This document shows, piece by piece, positions 56,559 to 64,000 of a DNA stretch of 64,000 bases. Source of the DNA: Massilia niastensis DSM 21313. GTDB taxonomy: Bacteria > Pseudomonadota > Gammaproteobacteria > Burkholderiales > Burkholderiaceae_D. The stretch is from the NCBI RefSeq assembly GCF_000382345.1, contig NZ_KB908085.1:1-64000 (forward strand), read 5' to 3'. Each line of letters starts with the position of its first letter. The first letter of the stretch is position 1. Under the pieces are notes generated by a model. The model did no database searches, was not told the DNA's origin, and saw nothing but the letters and a program-made list of their open reading frames with translations. The position numbers and the translations under genes are program-made.

Positions 56559-58646
56559 TTACTTGCCCAGCATCGACACCACGTTGTCCGCACCCGGCGC
56601 CCCGAACGCCTGCTGCTTGAGGACATGCAGCTGGTCCCGCACCTGCGCCGCCTTCTCGAACTCGAGGTTCTTGGCGTGGTCCACCATGAGTTTCTCGAGG
56701 CGCTTGATCTCCTTGCCGATCTGCTTCTCGCTCATCGCCTCGACCTTCGCGGTCTCCTTCGCTTCCTCGAGCATCTCGCGCGCCGCGTTCGGGCTGTAGA
56801 CGCCGTCGATCATTTCCTTGATCTTCTTCTGCACGCCCTTCGGCACGATGCCGTTCGCCTCGTTGAACGCGATCTGCTTGGCGCGGCGGCGTTCGGTCTC
56901 GTCGATCGCGCGCCGCATCGAGTCGGTCACGTGGTCGGCGTACAGGATCGCCACGCCGTTCAGGTTACGCGCCGCGCGCCCGATGGTCTGGATCAGCGAG
57001 CGCTCGGAACGCAGGAAGCCTTCCTTGTCCGCGTCCAGCACCGCCACCAGCGACACCTCCGGCAGGTCCAGGCCCTCGCGCAGCAGGTTGATCCCGACCA
57101 GCACGTCGAAGGTGCCCAGGCGCAGGTCGCGCAGGATCTCGACCCGTTCCACGGTCTCGATGTCGCTGTGCAGGTAGCGCACCTTGATGCCGTGGTCGCC
57201 CAGGTATTCGGTGAGCTGCTCGGCCATGCGCTTGGTCAGCGTGGTCACCAGCACGCGCTCGTCCTTGGCGATGCGGTCGTTGACCTCGCTCATCAGGTCG
57301 TCGACCTGCGACAGGGCGGGGCGCACGATGATGCGCGGGTCGACCAGGCCGGTCGGACGCACCACCTGCTCGACCACGTTGTCGGCATGCTCCTTCTCGT
57401 ACTCGGCCGGCGTCGCCGACACGAAGATCGTCTGCCGCATCTTGCTCTCGAATTCCGAGAACTTGAGCGGCCGGTTGTCCAGCGCCGACGGCAGGCGGAA
57501 GCCGTAGTCGACCAGGTTCACCTTGCGCGAACGGTCGCCGTTGTACATCGCGTTGAGCTGGCCGATCATCACGTGCGACTCGTCCATGAACATCAGCGCG
57601 TCCTTCGGCAGATAGTCGATCAGGGTCGGCGGCGGTTCTCCCGGCATCGAGCCGGACAGGTGGCGCGAGTAGTTCTCGATGCCCTTGGTGAAGCCGATCT
57701 CGGCCAGCATCTCGAGGTCGAAGCGGGTGCGCTGCTCGAGGCGCTGTTCCTCGATCAGCTTGTTTTCCTTGCGGAAGTAGTCGAGGCGGTCGCGCAGTTC
57801 GGCCTTGATCGACTCGACCGCCTTCAGCACGGTGCCGCGCCCGGTCACGTAGTGCGAGCCCGGGTAGACGGTGAAGCGCGGGATCTTCTGGCGCACGCGG
57901 CCGGTCAGCGGGTCGAACAGCTGCAGCGATTCGATCTCGTCGTCGAAGGTCTCGACCCGGATCGCCAGCTCGGCGTGCTCCGCCGGGAAGATGTCGATGG
58001 TGTCGCCGCGCACGCGGAACGACCCGCGCGAGAAGTCCATCTCGTTGCGCGTGTACTGCATCTGGATCAGGCGCGCGATGATGTCGCGCTGCGCCACCTT
58101 GTCCTTGTGGCGCAGGGTCAACACCATCTTGTGGTATTCGTCCGGATTACCGATACCGTAGATGGCCGACACCGTGGCGACGATGACCACGTCGCGGCGC
58201 TCCATCAGCGACTTGGTGCACGACAGGCGCATCTGTTCGATGTGCTCGTTGATCGACGAGTCCTTTTCGATGAACAGGTCGCGCTGCGGCACATAGGCTT
58301 CCGGCTGGTAATAGTCGTAGTAGCTGACGAAGTACTCGACCGCATTCTGCGGGAAGAACTCGCGGAACTCCGAATACAGCTGGGCCGCGAGCGTCTTGTT
58401 CGGTGCGAACACGATGGCCGGGCGGCCCGCGCGCGCGATCACGTTGGCCATCGTGTAGGTCTTGCCCGAACCCGTCACGCCGAGCAGGGTCTGGTACATC
58501 AGGCCATCGTCGATGCCCTCGATCAAGCCCGCGATCGCGGTCGGCTGGTCGCCGGCCGGCGCGAAGGGCTGGTGCAGCTTGAAGGGGGAGTCCGGGAAGG
58601 TGATGACGGTTGGTTCGGGAGAATTTGCGATGGATAGATCAGCCAT
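56559..58646 (-). CDS. uvrB: Excinuclease ABC subunit B
   Basis: A 695-residue nucleotide-excision-repair helicase-like protein. Walker [17 protein letters not shown], the beta-hairpin region [20 protein letters not shown], motif [14 protein letters not shown], helicase motifs [20 protein letters not shown] and [12 protein letters not shown], and the C-terminal UvrC-interacting UVR domain ([20 protein letters not shown]). The start ATG at 58646. It is divergent from the aminotransferase across about 105 bp, a conserved Burkholderiales arrangement; no clear LexA box was found between them. Confidence 0.98.
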   Translation of the reverse strand: MADLSIANSPEPTVITFPDSPFKLHQPFAPAGDQPTAIAGLIEGIDDGLMYQTLLGVTGSGKTYTMANVIARAGRPAIVFAPNKTLAAQLYSEFREFFPQNAVEYFVSYYDYYQPEAYVPQRDLFIEKDSSINEHIEQMRLSCTKSLMERRDVVIVATVSAIYGIGNPDEYHKMVLTLRHKDKVAQRDIIARLIQMQYTRNEMDFSRGSFRVRGDTIDIFPAEHAELAIRVETFDDEIESLQLFDPLTGRVRQKIPRFTVYPGSHYVTGRGTVLKAVESIKAELRDRLDYFRKENKLIEEQRLEQRTRFDLEMLAEIGFTKGIENYSRHLSGSMPGEPPPTLIDYLPKDALMFMDESHVMIGQLNAMYNGDRSRKVNLVDYGFRLPSALDNRPLKFSEFESKMRQTIFVSATPAEYEKEHADNVVEQVVRPTGLVDPRIIVRPALSQVDDLMSEVNDRIAKDERVLVTTLTKRMAEQLTEYLGDHGIKVRYLHSDIETVERVEILRDLRLGTFDVLVGINLLREGLDLPEVSLVAVLDADKEGFLRSERSLIQTIGRAARNLNGVAILYADHVTDSMRRAIDETERRRAKQIAFNEANGIVPKGVQKKIKEMIDGVYSPNAAREMLEEAKETAKVEAMSEKQIGKEIKRLEKLMVDHAKNLEFEKAAQVRDQLHVLKQQAFGAPGADNVVSMLGK

Positions 58647-58752
58647 ACTTTCAGACCTTTGCTAGAATGAGGATCCGCTTGCGGCCTTGCAGCATAAGGG
58701 CCGCTGTCTATACAACCGCTGCGAACCCAGCCGACAAACTTAGTTTATCACG

Positions 58753-59967
58753 ATGACTTCCACTGCCTCTGCCAGCCTTTTCGGCGCCATTGAAATGGCT
58801 CCGCGCGACCCGATTCTCGGTATCACCGAAGCCTTCAACGCCGACACCAACCCCAACAAGATCAACCTCGGTGTTGGCGTTTACTATGACGACAATGGCA
58901 AGGTGCCACTGCTCGCCTGCGTGCAGAAAGCGGAAGCGAAACTGATGGAACAGCTGACGCCGCGCACCTACCTTCCGATCGACGGACTGGCGGCGTACGA
59001 CAAAGCCGTGCAAGAGTTGGTATTTGGGGCCGACAGCGCCGTAATTCAAGAGAAGCGTGCGGTGACCGTGCAAGCCCTGGGCGGCACCGGCGCACTCAAG
59101 ATCGGCGCCGACTTCCTCAAGCGTTTCTCGCCGGAAGGTACCGAGATCTACATCAGCGATCCGAGCTGGGAAAACCACCGTGCGCTGTTCGAAAGCGCCG
59201 GCTTCAAGGTCAACAACTACACCTATTACGACCCGGCAACCCGCGGCGTGAACTTCGAGGGCATGCTGGCCGCACTGAAGGCCATGCCGCGCGGCGCGAT
59301 CGTCGTGCTGCACGCCTGCTGCCACAACCCGACCGGCGCCGACCTGAGCCAGGACCAGTGGGGCCAGGTGATCGCCGCCGTGCTCGAAGGCGGCCTGGTG
59401 CCCTTCCTCGACATGGCCTACCAGGGCTTTGCCGCAGGCATCGCCGAAGATGGCGCCGTGGTGCGCCGCTTCGCCGAGACCGGCACGCCGCTGCTGGTGT
59501 CGAACTCGTTCTCGAAGTCGTTCTCGCTGTACGGCGAGCGCGTCGGCGCGCTGTCGATCGTCGCCACCAGCGCCGACGAGGCTGCCCGCGTGCTGTCGCA
59601 GCTCAAGCGCGTGGTGCGCACCAACTACTCCAGCCCGCCGACCCACGCAGGCAAGGTGGTCGCCACCGTGCTGGCGAATCCGGAACTGCGCCAGCTGTGG
59701 GAAGAAGAACTGGCCGGCATGCGCGTGCGCATCCGCGAAATGCGCGGCGCCATGGTCGAGAAGCTCAAGGAAAAGGCCCCGGGCCAGGACTTCGAATTCG
59801 TGCGCAAGCAGGTCGGCATGTTCTCGTACTCGGGCCTGACCAAGGAGCAGGTCGGCAAGCTGCGCGACGAATCGATCTACGCAGTGGACACCGGCCGCAT
59901 CTGCGTCGCCGCGCTGAACTCGAAGAATATCGATCGCGTCGTTGACGCAATCGCCAAAGTTCTCTAA
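58753..59967 (+). CDS. Aromatic amino acid/aspartate aminotransferase (class I)
   Basis: A 404-residue PLP enzyme of the AspC/TyrB subgroup. The PLP-binding lysine lies in VSNSFSKSFSLYGERVGAL; other family segments are INLGVGVYYDDNGKVPLL, TVQALGGTGALKIGADFL, HACCHNPTGADLS and the substrate carboxylate arginine in TGRICVAALN. AspC versus TyrB specificity is not decidable by eye. ATG at 58753. A hairpin (59976-60008) and the tRNA-Asn promoter follow. Confidence 0.94.
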   Translation: MTSTASASLFGAIEMAPRDPILGITEAFNADTNPNKINLGVGVYYDDNGKVPLLACVQKAEAKLMEQLTPRTYLPIDGLAAYDKAVQELVFGADSAVIQEKRAVTVQALGGTGALKIGADFLKRFSPEGTEIYISDPSWENHRALFESAGFKVNNYTYYDPATRGVNFEGMLAALKAMPRGAIVVLHACCHNPTGADLSQDQWGQVIAAVLEGGLVPFLDMAYQGFAAGIAEDGAVVRRFAETGTPLLVSNSFSKSFSLYGERVGALSIVATSADEAARVLSQLKRVVRTNYSSPPTHAGKVVATVLANPELRQLWEEELAGMRVRIREMRGAMVEKLKEKAPGQDFEFVRKQVGMFSYSGLTKEQVGKLRDESIYAVDTGRICVAALNSKNIDRVVDAIAKVL

Positions 59968-59975
59968 AATCTTGG

Positions 59976-60008
59976 CTCTCTGGAACTGATGTAGTTCTTT
60001 CCAGAGAG
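59976..60008 (+). terminator. Stem-loop after the aminotransferase gene
   Basis: CTCTCTGGAA (59976-59985) pairs with TTCCAGAGAG (59999-60008). No T tract follows; likely mRNA 3'-end structure or weak terminator. Confidence 0.6.
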
Positions 60009-60039
60009 TAGCAAGTGTGTTCTGGTGAAACAGGGTAGT

Positions 60040-60069
60040 TTGACAGACGTGTTTCATCAGCCATATAAT
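60040..60069 (+). promoter_or_regulatory. Promoter of the first tRNA-Asn gene
   Basis: Consensus TTGACA (60040-60045) and TATAAT (60064-60069), 18-bp spacing, ten bases before the tRNA. Confidence 0.85.
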
Positions 60070-60079
60070 GCTTACCTAT

Positions 60080-60155
60080 TCCCTGATAGCTCAGTCGGTA
60101 GAGCGACGGACTGTTAATCCGCAGGTCCCTGGTTCGAGTCCAGGTCGGGGAGCCA
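60080..60155 (+). tRNA. tRNA-Asn (GTT), copy 1
   Basis: A 76-nt cloverleaf including encoded CCA. Acceptor TCCCTGA/TCGGGGA, D-arm GCTCAGTCGGTAGAGC, anticodon GTT at 60113-60115 in ACTGTTAATC, T-arm CTGGTTCGAGTCCAG. It is identical over its whole length to the copy at 61067. Its own promoter and terminator flank it. Confidence 0.98.
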
Positions 60156-60164
60156 GATTTTCGA

Positions 60165-60194
60165 AAGGCCGCATCCAAGGATGCGGCCTTTTTT
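60165..60194 (+). terminator. Terminator of tRNA-Asn copy 1
   Basis: AAGGCCGCATCC (60165-60176), AA, GGATGCGGCCTT (60179-60190), then four more T. Confidence 0.93.
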
Positions 60195-60231
60195 GTTTCC
60201 AGGGTCTCCCATTGCACAAGAGGATAAGCGT

Positions 60232-61002
60232 GTGAAGCATCTGCCTCCCAGCCACGGCACTGTCATCGACGGCCAGACCTTCCGCTTCTCGAAGTCGGGG
60301 CAGGGCAGTCCCGCCATTGTCCTGCTGAGCGGGGCGGGCGGTCCGCTCGAATCCTGGCACAAGCTGTATCCCGGGATCGAGAAGCTGGGCACCGTGTTCA
60401 GCTACGACCGCCCCGGCGTCGGCGGCAGCGGCAAGCCGCGCGAGCCGCAGTATGGCGAGGTCGTGGTGGCGCAGCTGCGCCAGCTGCTGCAGGCGGCGCA
60501 GGTGCGGCCGCCCTTCGTCCTGGTCGGCCATTCCTTCGGCGGCCTGCACGCCAACCTGTTCGCGCGCGAGTTCGCGGACGAGGTGAGCGGGGTGCTGTTC
60601 CTCGAGGCCACGGCGCCGGAGGATGTGGCGGCGATGAAGCGTTACCAGTCGGGACTGCAGCGGGCGGTGGTGGGGCTGCTCGACCGCATGTCGCCGCGCC
60701 ATCCCAACGACGAGATCCGCAACGAAGCCGAGACGGTGAAGGATATCCTGGAGGCGCCGGCGTTTCCGCAGGTGCCAGTGACGGTCATCTCGGGCGCCAG
60801 GCGCCTGCCGCGCTGGCTGATGCCGGACGCCGCGGTGCGCGAGCGCGAGCGCAACCAGCTGGGCCTGGCGGCGCTGTCGCCGCTGGGGGAGCGGATCCTT
60901 GCCGAACGCAGCACGCATTTCCCGCAGATGTCGGAACCGGAGCTGGTGCTGGAGGCGCTCGCCCGCCTGGTGGCGCGGACGAAGTCGGTCTTGCGCGGGT
61001 AA
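60232..61002 (+). CDS. Alpha/beta hydrolase
   Basis: A 256-residue alpha/beta-hydrolase fold protein. The nucleophile elbow is LVGHSFGGLHA (Ser near residue 99), oxyanion region LLSGAGGPLESWHKL, and late His in RSTHFPQMSEPELV. Substrate unknown. The start is the GTG at 60232 after AGAGGATAAGC; an ATG at 60181 lies inside the tRNA terminator and is rejected. The gene is flanked by two identical tRNA-Asn genes in the same orientation. Confidence 0.85.
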   Translation: MKHLPPSHGTVIDGQTFRFSKSGQGSPAIVLLSGAGGPLESWHKLYPGIEKLGTVFSYDRPGVGGSGKPREPQYGEVVVAQLRQLLQAAQVRPPFVLVGHSFGGLHANLFAREFADEVSGVLFLEATAPEDVAAMKRYQSGLQRAVVGLLDRMSPRHPNDEIRNEAETVKDILEAPAFPQVPVTVISGARRLPRWLMPDAAVRERERNQLGLAALSPLGERILAERSTHFPQMSEPELVLEALARLVARTKSVLRG

Positions 61003-61027
61003 ACAGTTCTTATTGTTATCCCGGCGT

Positions 61028-61055
61028 TTGCGAAATCGGGAAGAGCGGGTATAAT
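61028..61055 (+). promoter_or_regulatory. Promoter of the second tRNA-Asn gene
   Basis: TTGCGA (61028-61033) and TATAAT (61050-61055), 16-bp spacing. Confidence 0.75.
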
Positions 61056-61066
61056 GCGGCCTCCTT

Positions 61067-61142
61067 TCCCTGATAGCTCAGTCGGTAGAGCGACGGACTG
61101 TTAATCCGCAGGTCCCTGGTTCGAGTCCAGGTCGGGGAGCCA
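61067..61142 (+). tRNA. tRNA-Asn (GTT), copy 2
   Basis: Identical 76-nt sequence to copy 1, anticodon GTT, encoded CCA at 61140-61142. It has its own promoter and a terminator similar but not identical to that of copy 1. Confidence 0.98.
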
Positions 61143-61150
61143 GAATACGA

Positions 61151-61178
61151 AGGGCCGCATGCAAGTGCGGCCCTTTTT
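61151..61178 (+). terminator. Terminator of tRNA-Asn copy 2
   Basis: AGGGCCGCA (61151-61159) pairs with TGCGGCCCT (61166-61174), then TTTT. Confidence 0.9.
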
Positions 61179-61191
61179 GTTGTTGCCGACC

Positions 61192-61392
61192 CTATTGTTT
61201 TGCCTGCGACAGCACGCAGCGTGCGTTCACGTATTGTTCGTGCCACACCAATCCCTTCTGCTCCTGCGGCGCATTCTTCATCAGGAACTCGCGCGCCGCC
61301 TCGCACGCCTCCAGGTTCCTGAACTCGTGGGTCGTGATTTGCGCAGGTGATCCGGACGCTGCTGCGATTGCAATCAGAATATAGCTAAACAT
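61192..61392 (-). CDS. Small secreted protein of unknown function
   Basis: A 66-residue protein with a short hydrophobic N-terminus (MFSYILIAIAAASGSPAQ) that may be a signal peptide, followed by a compact domain with two cysteines (LEACEAAREFLMKNA, NARCVLSQAK). A GGAG ribosome site sits just before the ATG at 61392. No family was recognised with certainty; similar small proteins occur as conserved hypotheticals in Oxalobacteraceae. It lies convergent to tRNA-Asn copy 2. Confidence 0.6.
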   Translation of the reverse strand: MFSYILIAIAAASGSPAQITTHEFRNLEACEAAREFLMKNAPQEQKGLVWHEQYVNARCVLSQAKQ

Positions 61393-61646
61393 GTTCGTTC
61401 TCCACGTGTTCGTATCATCAGCAACAGTGTTGGCGGGAGGGGATGCATCTTGTGGCGACCACCGCGAAACGGCCGTTGTCCGGCATGTTAGCGGGTTTGG
61501 GAGGGCGCGCAAATGTGGGTGTCGAGTGCGTGCCGGCCTGTTCGCACAAAGGCAACGCAGGTGCACCGGCAGGCCGCGAAGGCAGGGATGCATCGCCGCC
61601 GATGGCGGCAATGCCATTGAATGAGGGAAGGGAGTGCGGGCGCCGG

Positions 61647-62819
61647 CTACTTCGGCATGGCCGCTACCGGCTGCGTGGATCGGTTTGTTTGCCGCTCCTG
61701 CAGGGCCGCCAGCTTCTGCTCCGCCGTCACCGTCCTGCGCTTCCACCACAGCACCAGTCCGCTCCACAGCACCCAGATGCTCAGCAGGTCCAGCCCCACC
61801 CACAGGATCTTGAGCGCCATCCCGCCGTAATCCCCGAAATGCAGGGGCTGCGACAGCATCAGGGTCGACACATACCACGGCATCTCCCCGCTGGTCACCA
61901 CCTGGCCGGTGCGGGCATCGATCATCACGATCGACAGCAGCTTCGAGGTCAGCGGCGTATTGCCCTGCATGAAGGCCATGAAATGCTGGGGCGTGGCGAA
62001 GTCGTTGCCCGGATAGGCCATGAAGCTCAGCGACTTGCCCGGCTGGGCGCGCTGTGCGGCCGCCACCGCGGCTTCGGCCGACACCGCCCCCTGCACCGGC
62101 GGCTGCCGGCGGAAGGGCTCCGCCAGCGCCTTCAGTTCGCTCGCCTGCCATGCCGCGAAGATCGGCTGGTTCAGCGCATTGATGGTCCCGGTCACGCCCA
62201 CCACCAGCAGCCACACCAGGGTCACCATGTCCAGCAGGTTGTGCTGGTCGAGCCACTTCACCCGCGCGGCGCGGTCGCGCCGGATGCTGCCGAAGCGCAG
62301 CTTCTTCATGAACGGCCCGTACACATGGATGCCCGAGACGATCGAGGCCGCCAGCAGCAGTCCCATGAAGCCGAGGAACAGCGTCCCGCCCAGTCCCGCA
62401 TACATGTCCACATGCAGGCGCAGCATCACGTCCATGAAGCCTTTGCCGAGCGGGAATTCGCTGAGGAATTCGCCGGTGCGCGTGTCGTAGGTGTAGAAGG
62501 CCGTCAGCCCCGGCGAATCGACCCGGTCGGCCATGCGCACGTAGATCAGCTCCGGCTCGTCGGCCTCGGCCACCAGGAATTGCGGCACGTCCTGCGGCCG
62601 GCGCGCCTGGGCGTCGGCGACGATGGCGTCGATGCTGGCGCGGCCGGCGTGACCGCTTTGGCCGACCTCCAGCTGCGGCGGGTCGGCGCTGTAGCCGAGT
62701 GCGTGGTTGATCTCGTGCGAAAAGATCAGCGGCAGACCCGTGATGCAGAGCATCAGCAGGAACAGCGTGCAGACCAGGCTGGTCCATTTGTGCACGGCAT
62801 ACCAGGCGCGAAAGCTCAT
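61647..62819 (-). CDS. PepSY-associated TM-helix protein (iron-uptake linked)
   Basis: A 390-residue inner-membrane protein of the PepSY-TM family. TM1 about 15-36 (WTSLVCTLFLLMLCITGLPL), TM2 about 145-165 (FLGFMGLLLAASIVSGIHVY), TM3 about 198-218 (MVTLVWLLVVGVTGTINALN), TM4 near 330-355 (ILWVGLDLLSIWVLWSGLVL). Two periplasmic PepSY-like regions lie between. Histidines VHKW, RLHVDMY and FSHEINH could bind heme. It follows the TonB-dependent receptor gene with a 16-bp gap, so they are co-transcribed; relatives reduce ferric siderophores. ATG at 62819 after AGGAAACAGGA. Confidence 0.87.
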   Translation of the reverse strand: MSFRAWYAVHKWTSLVCTLFLLMLCITGLPLIFSHEINHALGYSADPPQLEVGQSGHAGRASIDAIVADAQARRPQDVPQFLVAEADEPELIYVRMADRVDSPGLTAFYTYDTRTGEFLSEFPLGKGFMDVMLRLHVDMYAGLGGTLFLGFMGLLLAASIVSGIHVYGPFMKKLRFGSIRRDRAARVKWLDQHNLLDMVTLVWLLVVGVTGTINALNQPIFAAWQASELKALAEPFRRQPPVQGAVSAEAAVAAAQRAQPGKSLSFMAYPGNDFATPQHFMAFMQGNTPLTSKLLSIVMIDARTGQVVTSGEMPWYVSTLMLSQPLHFGDYGGMALKILWVGLDLLSIWVLWSGLVLWWKRRTVTAEQKLAALQERQTNRSTQPVAAMPK

Positions 62820-62835
62820 TCCTGTTTCCTGGGGC

Positions 62836-64000
62836 TTAGAACGACGCATGCAGGGTCAGCTCGACGCTGCGCTCGGCGCCCATCCAGCAGTTCTGGGCGC
62901 TGTGGCAGGCGCCGACGTAGCGCTTGTCGCCGAGGTTGCTGGCGGTGAGCCCCACGCGCCAGGTCTTGTTCAGGCGGAACATGGCCGCCGCGTCGAACAC
63001 GGTGTAGGAAGGCACGGTGCCGCTGTTGGCCGCGTCCATCTGGCTTTCGCCGACGTAGCGCACGCCGGCGCTGAGGTCGAGCGCTGCGAGCGGCTGGTAG
63101 TTCAGCCACAGCGAAGCCTGCCTGTCCGCGACCCAGACCGGGGTCTTGCCGACCAGCGAAGGATCGGATGCATTCTCCGTCACTTCCATGTCGAGATGGG
63201 TCAGGCCCAGGGTGAAGTCGAGGCGGTCGGTGACGGCCTGGTTCCACGATACTTCCACGCCCCTGGAGCGCACTTCGCCGTTCTGGGTGTACTGCATGAA
63301 GTCCGGCGTGTTGACCACCACGTTCTGCTTCCTGATGTCGAATACCGCCGCCGTCAGCTGGGTGCCGCCGTCCTGCGAGCGGTACTTCAGGCCGCCCTCG
63401 ACCTGCCTGGCGGTGGTCGGCTTGAAGGCCTGGCCGGTCAGCGAATCGACGCCCGAGGTCGGCTCGAACGAGGTCGAGTAGTTCAGGTAGGGCGCGAAGC
63501 CGTTGCCGAGCTGGTAGATCGCGGCGGCGCGGCCGCTGGTGCGGCGCTGCGCGATCGAAGTGGTGCTCGACGACGGGAAGCCGTCGTAGCTGGAATCGTT
63601 CACGTCCTCGCTGCGGTAGCGGTCGCGGCGCACGCCGCCCAGCAGGGTCAGCGCGCCGATCTTTACTTCGTCCTGCAGGTAGAAGCCGAGCTGCGACTGG
63701 CGGATCGCGTGGCGCTCGGTGTAGAAGCCGAAGGGCAGGGCGGCGACGTCGAACAGGCGGTGGTTCGGATTGCCCAGGTCGATCGACGGCGTACCGGTGC
63801 CGAGCGTGTCGCCATAGCGCACGCCGGTGCGCAGCTTCTGGTAGTCGACGCCGGCCAGCATGTGGTGGGTGAAGGCGCCGGTGCGGAAGCGGAAGGCCAG
63901 CTGGTTGTCGACCACGAAGCCGTGCATGTCCTCGTCGGTGAAATAGGCCGAGCGGGTCAGGGTGCGCCCGTCGTCCAGCAGGCCGGTGTTGTAGGTGTTG
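62836..64000 (-). CDS. TonB-dependent siderophore receptor, C-terminal part
   Basis: The visible 388 residues are the C-terminal beta-barrel of a ferric-siderophore receptor of the FhuE/FpvA type; the N-terminus with plug domain lies beyond the window. Barrel strands such as LGFYLQDEVKIGALTLLGGV, YLNYSTSFEPTSGVD, VEGGLKYRSQDGGTQLTAAV and YTVFDAAAMFRLNKTWRVGL are typical, as is the final aromatic residue in ELTLHASF needed for BAM recognition. A cysteine pair near the end (GACHSAQNCWMG) is common in this subgroup. The adjacent PepSY gene supports a role in siderophore-iron uptake. Confidence 0.9.
   Translation of the reverse strand, partial: NTYNTGLLDDGRTLTRSAYFTDEDMHGFVVDNQLAFRFRTGAFTHHMLAGVDYQKLRTGVRYGDTLGTGTPSIDLGNPNHRLFDVAALPFGFYTERHAIRQSQLGFYLQDEVKIGALTLLGGVRRDRYRSEDVNDSSYDGFPSSSTTSIAQRRTSGRAAAIYQLGNGFAPYLNYSTSFEPTSGVDSLTGQAFKPTTARQVEGGLKYRSQDGGTQLTAAVFDIRKQNVVVNTPDFMQYTQNGEVRSRGVEVSWNQAVTDRLDFTLGLTHLDMEVTENASDPSLVGKTPVWVADRQASLWLNYQPLAALDLSAGVRYVGESQMDAANSGTVPSYTVFDAAAMFRLNKTWRVGLTASNLGDKRYVGACHSAQNCWMGAERSVELTLHASF

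Noticed and set aside
58647..58752. Search for a LexA box between uvrB and the aminotransferase
   Set aside because: CTGTCTATACAAC near 58704 lacks the second half of CTGT-N8-ACAG; not convincing.
60181..60231. ATG at 60181 as hydrolase start
   Set aside because: It lies inside the tRNA-Asn terminator stem; the GTG at 60232 has a ribosome site and fits better.

Overview
The window is a chromosomal segment of a high-GC betaproteobacterium, most likely an Oxalobacteraceae member of the Massilia/Telluria/Duganella type. Pointers are the gene order ndk-rlmN-pilW-rodZ-ispG-hisS-yfgM-bamB-der-hfq-hflX-hflKC-hisZ-purA, the surE-pcm-nlpD-rpoS-rlmD order, uvrB divergent from an aromatic aminotransferase, a PEP-CTERM protein and a KGG-repeat stress protein. 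The genus is an inference from gene order and composition only. No prophage, complete insertion sequence, CRISPR array or rRNA operon is visible.

Layout. 1-2.3 kb: end of the succinate dehydrogenase operon (sdhB, sdhE) and gltA. 2.3-15.1 kb: an accessory block with rnk, an NTF2-like secreted protein, gluQ, a CHRD/PEP-CTERM protein, a YetF-like membrane protein, a BlaI-type repressor with a palindromic operator, a two-component system whose sensor and secreted partner both carry polyproline tracts, a KGG stress protein, and a five-gene operon behind a Fur box (PepSY, DUF2271, DUF4198, ApbE, diflavin reductase). 15.4-21.5 kb: 2-oxoglutarate dehydrogenase genes sucA, sucB and lpdA with a PspC-like gene inside. 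21.6-27.8 kb: zapE, a coiled-coil lipoprotein, a PP2C phosphatase, a DUF465 protein, a DinG/XPD helicase and a quinone oxidoreductase. 28.0-30.5 kb: a TIR-domain gene coupled to a degenerate KGGVGR-type ATPase with TPR repeats. 30.7-35.9 kb: surE, pcm, nlpD, rpoS, rlmD. 36.0-53.6 kb: Bax-inhibitor-like gene, ndk, then the long housekeeping cluster. 53.8-61.1 kb: MarC, a hybrid PAS histidine kinase, uvrB, the aminotransferase, and two identical tRNA-Asn genes around an alpha/beta hydrolase. 61.2-64 kb: a small secreted protein, a PepSY membrane protein and the C-terminal part of a TonB-dependent siderophore receptor.

How the genes work together. sdhB/sdhE, gltA and sucAB-lpdA are TCA-cycle functions. 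The 10.7-15.1 kb operon reads as an iron-repressed transmembrane electron relay: a membrane-anchored flavodoxin reductase inside, a PepSY membrane protein, and a periplasmic DUF2271 protein carrying a textbook ApbE flavinylation motif, with ApbE encoded in the same operon. The 64 kb end is a second iron-uptake locus. The TIR/KGGVGR-TPR pair resembles signalling or conflict modules and is the best candidate for undescribed biology, because the three recognisable nucleotide-binding motifs of the ATPase are mutated.

Repeats. A palindromic double-hairpin repeat (ends GTAGGGTGGGC / GCCCACCCTAC) occurs at 373-450 and 21491-21599, with single-hairpin relatives at 26817-26839 and possibly 50261-50289 and 35902-35934. 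A 194-bp element with 27-bp terminal inverted repeats lies at 10468-10661, next to a decayed second copy of the 3' end of the reductase gene.
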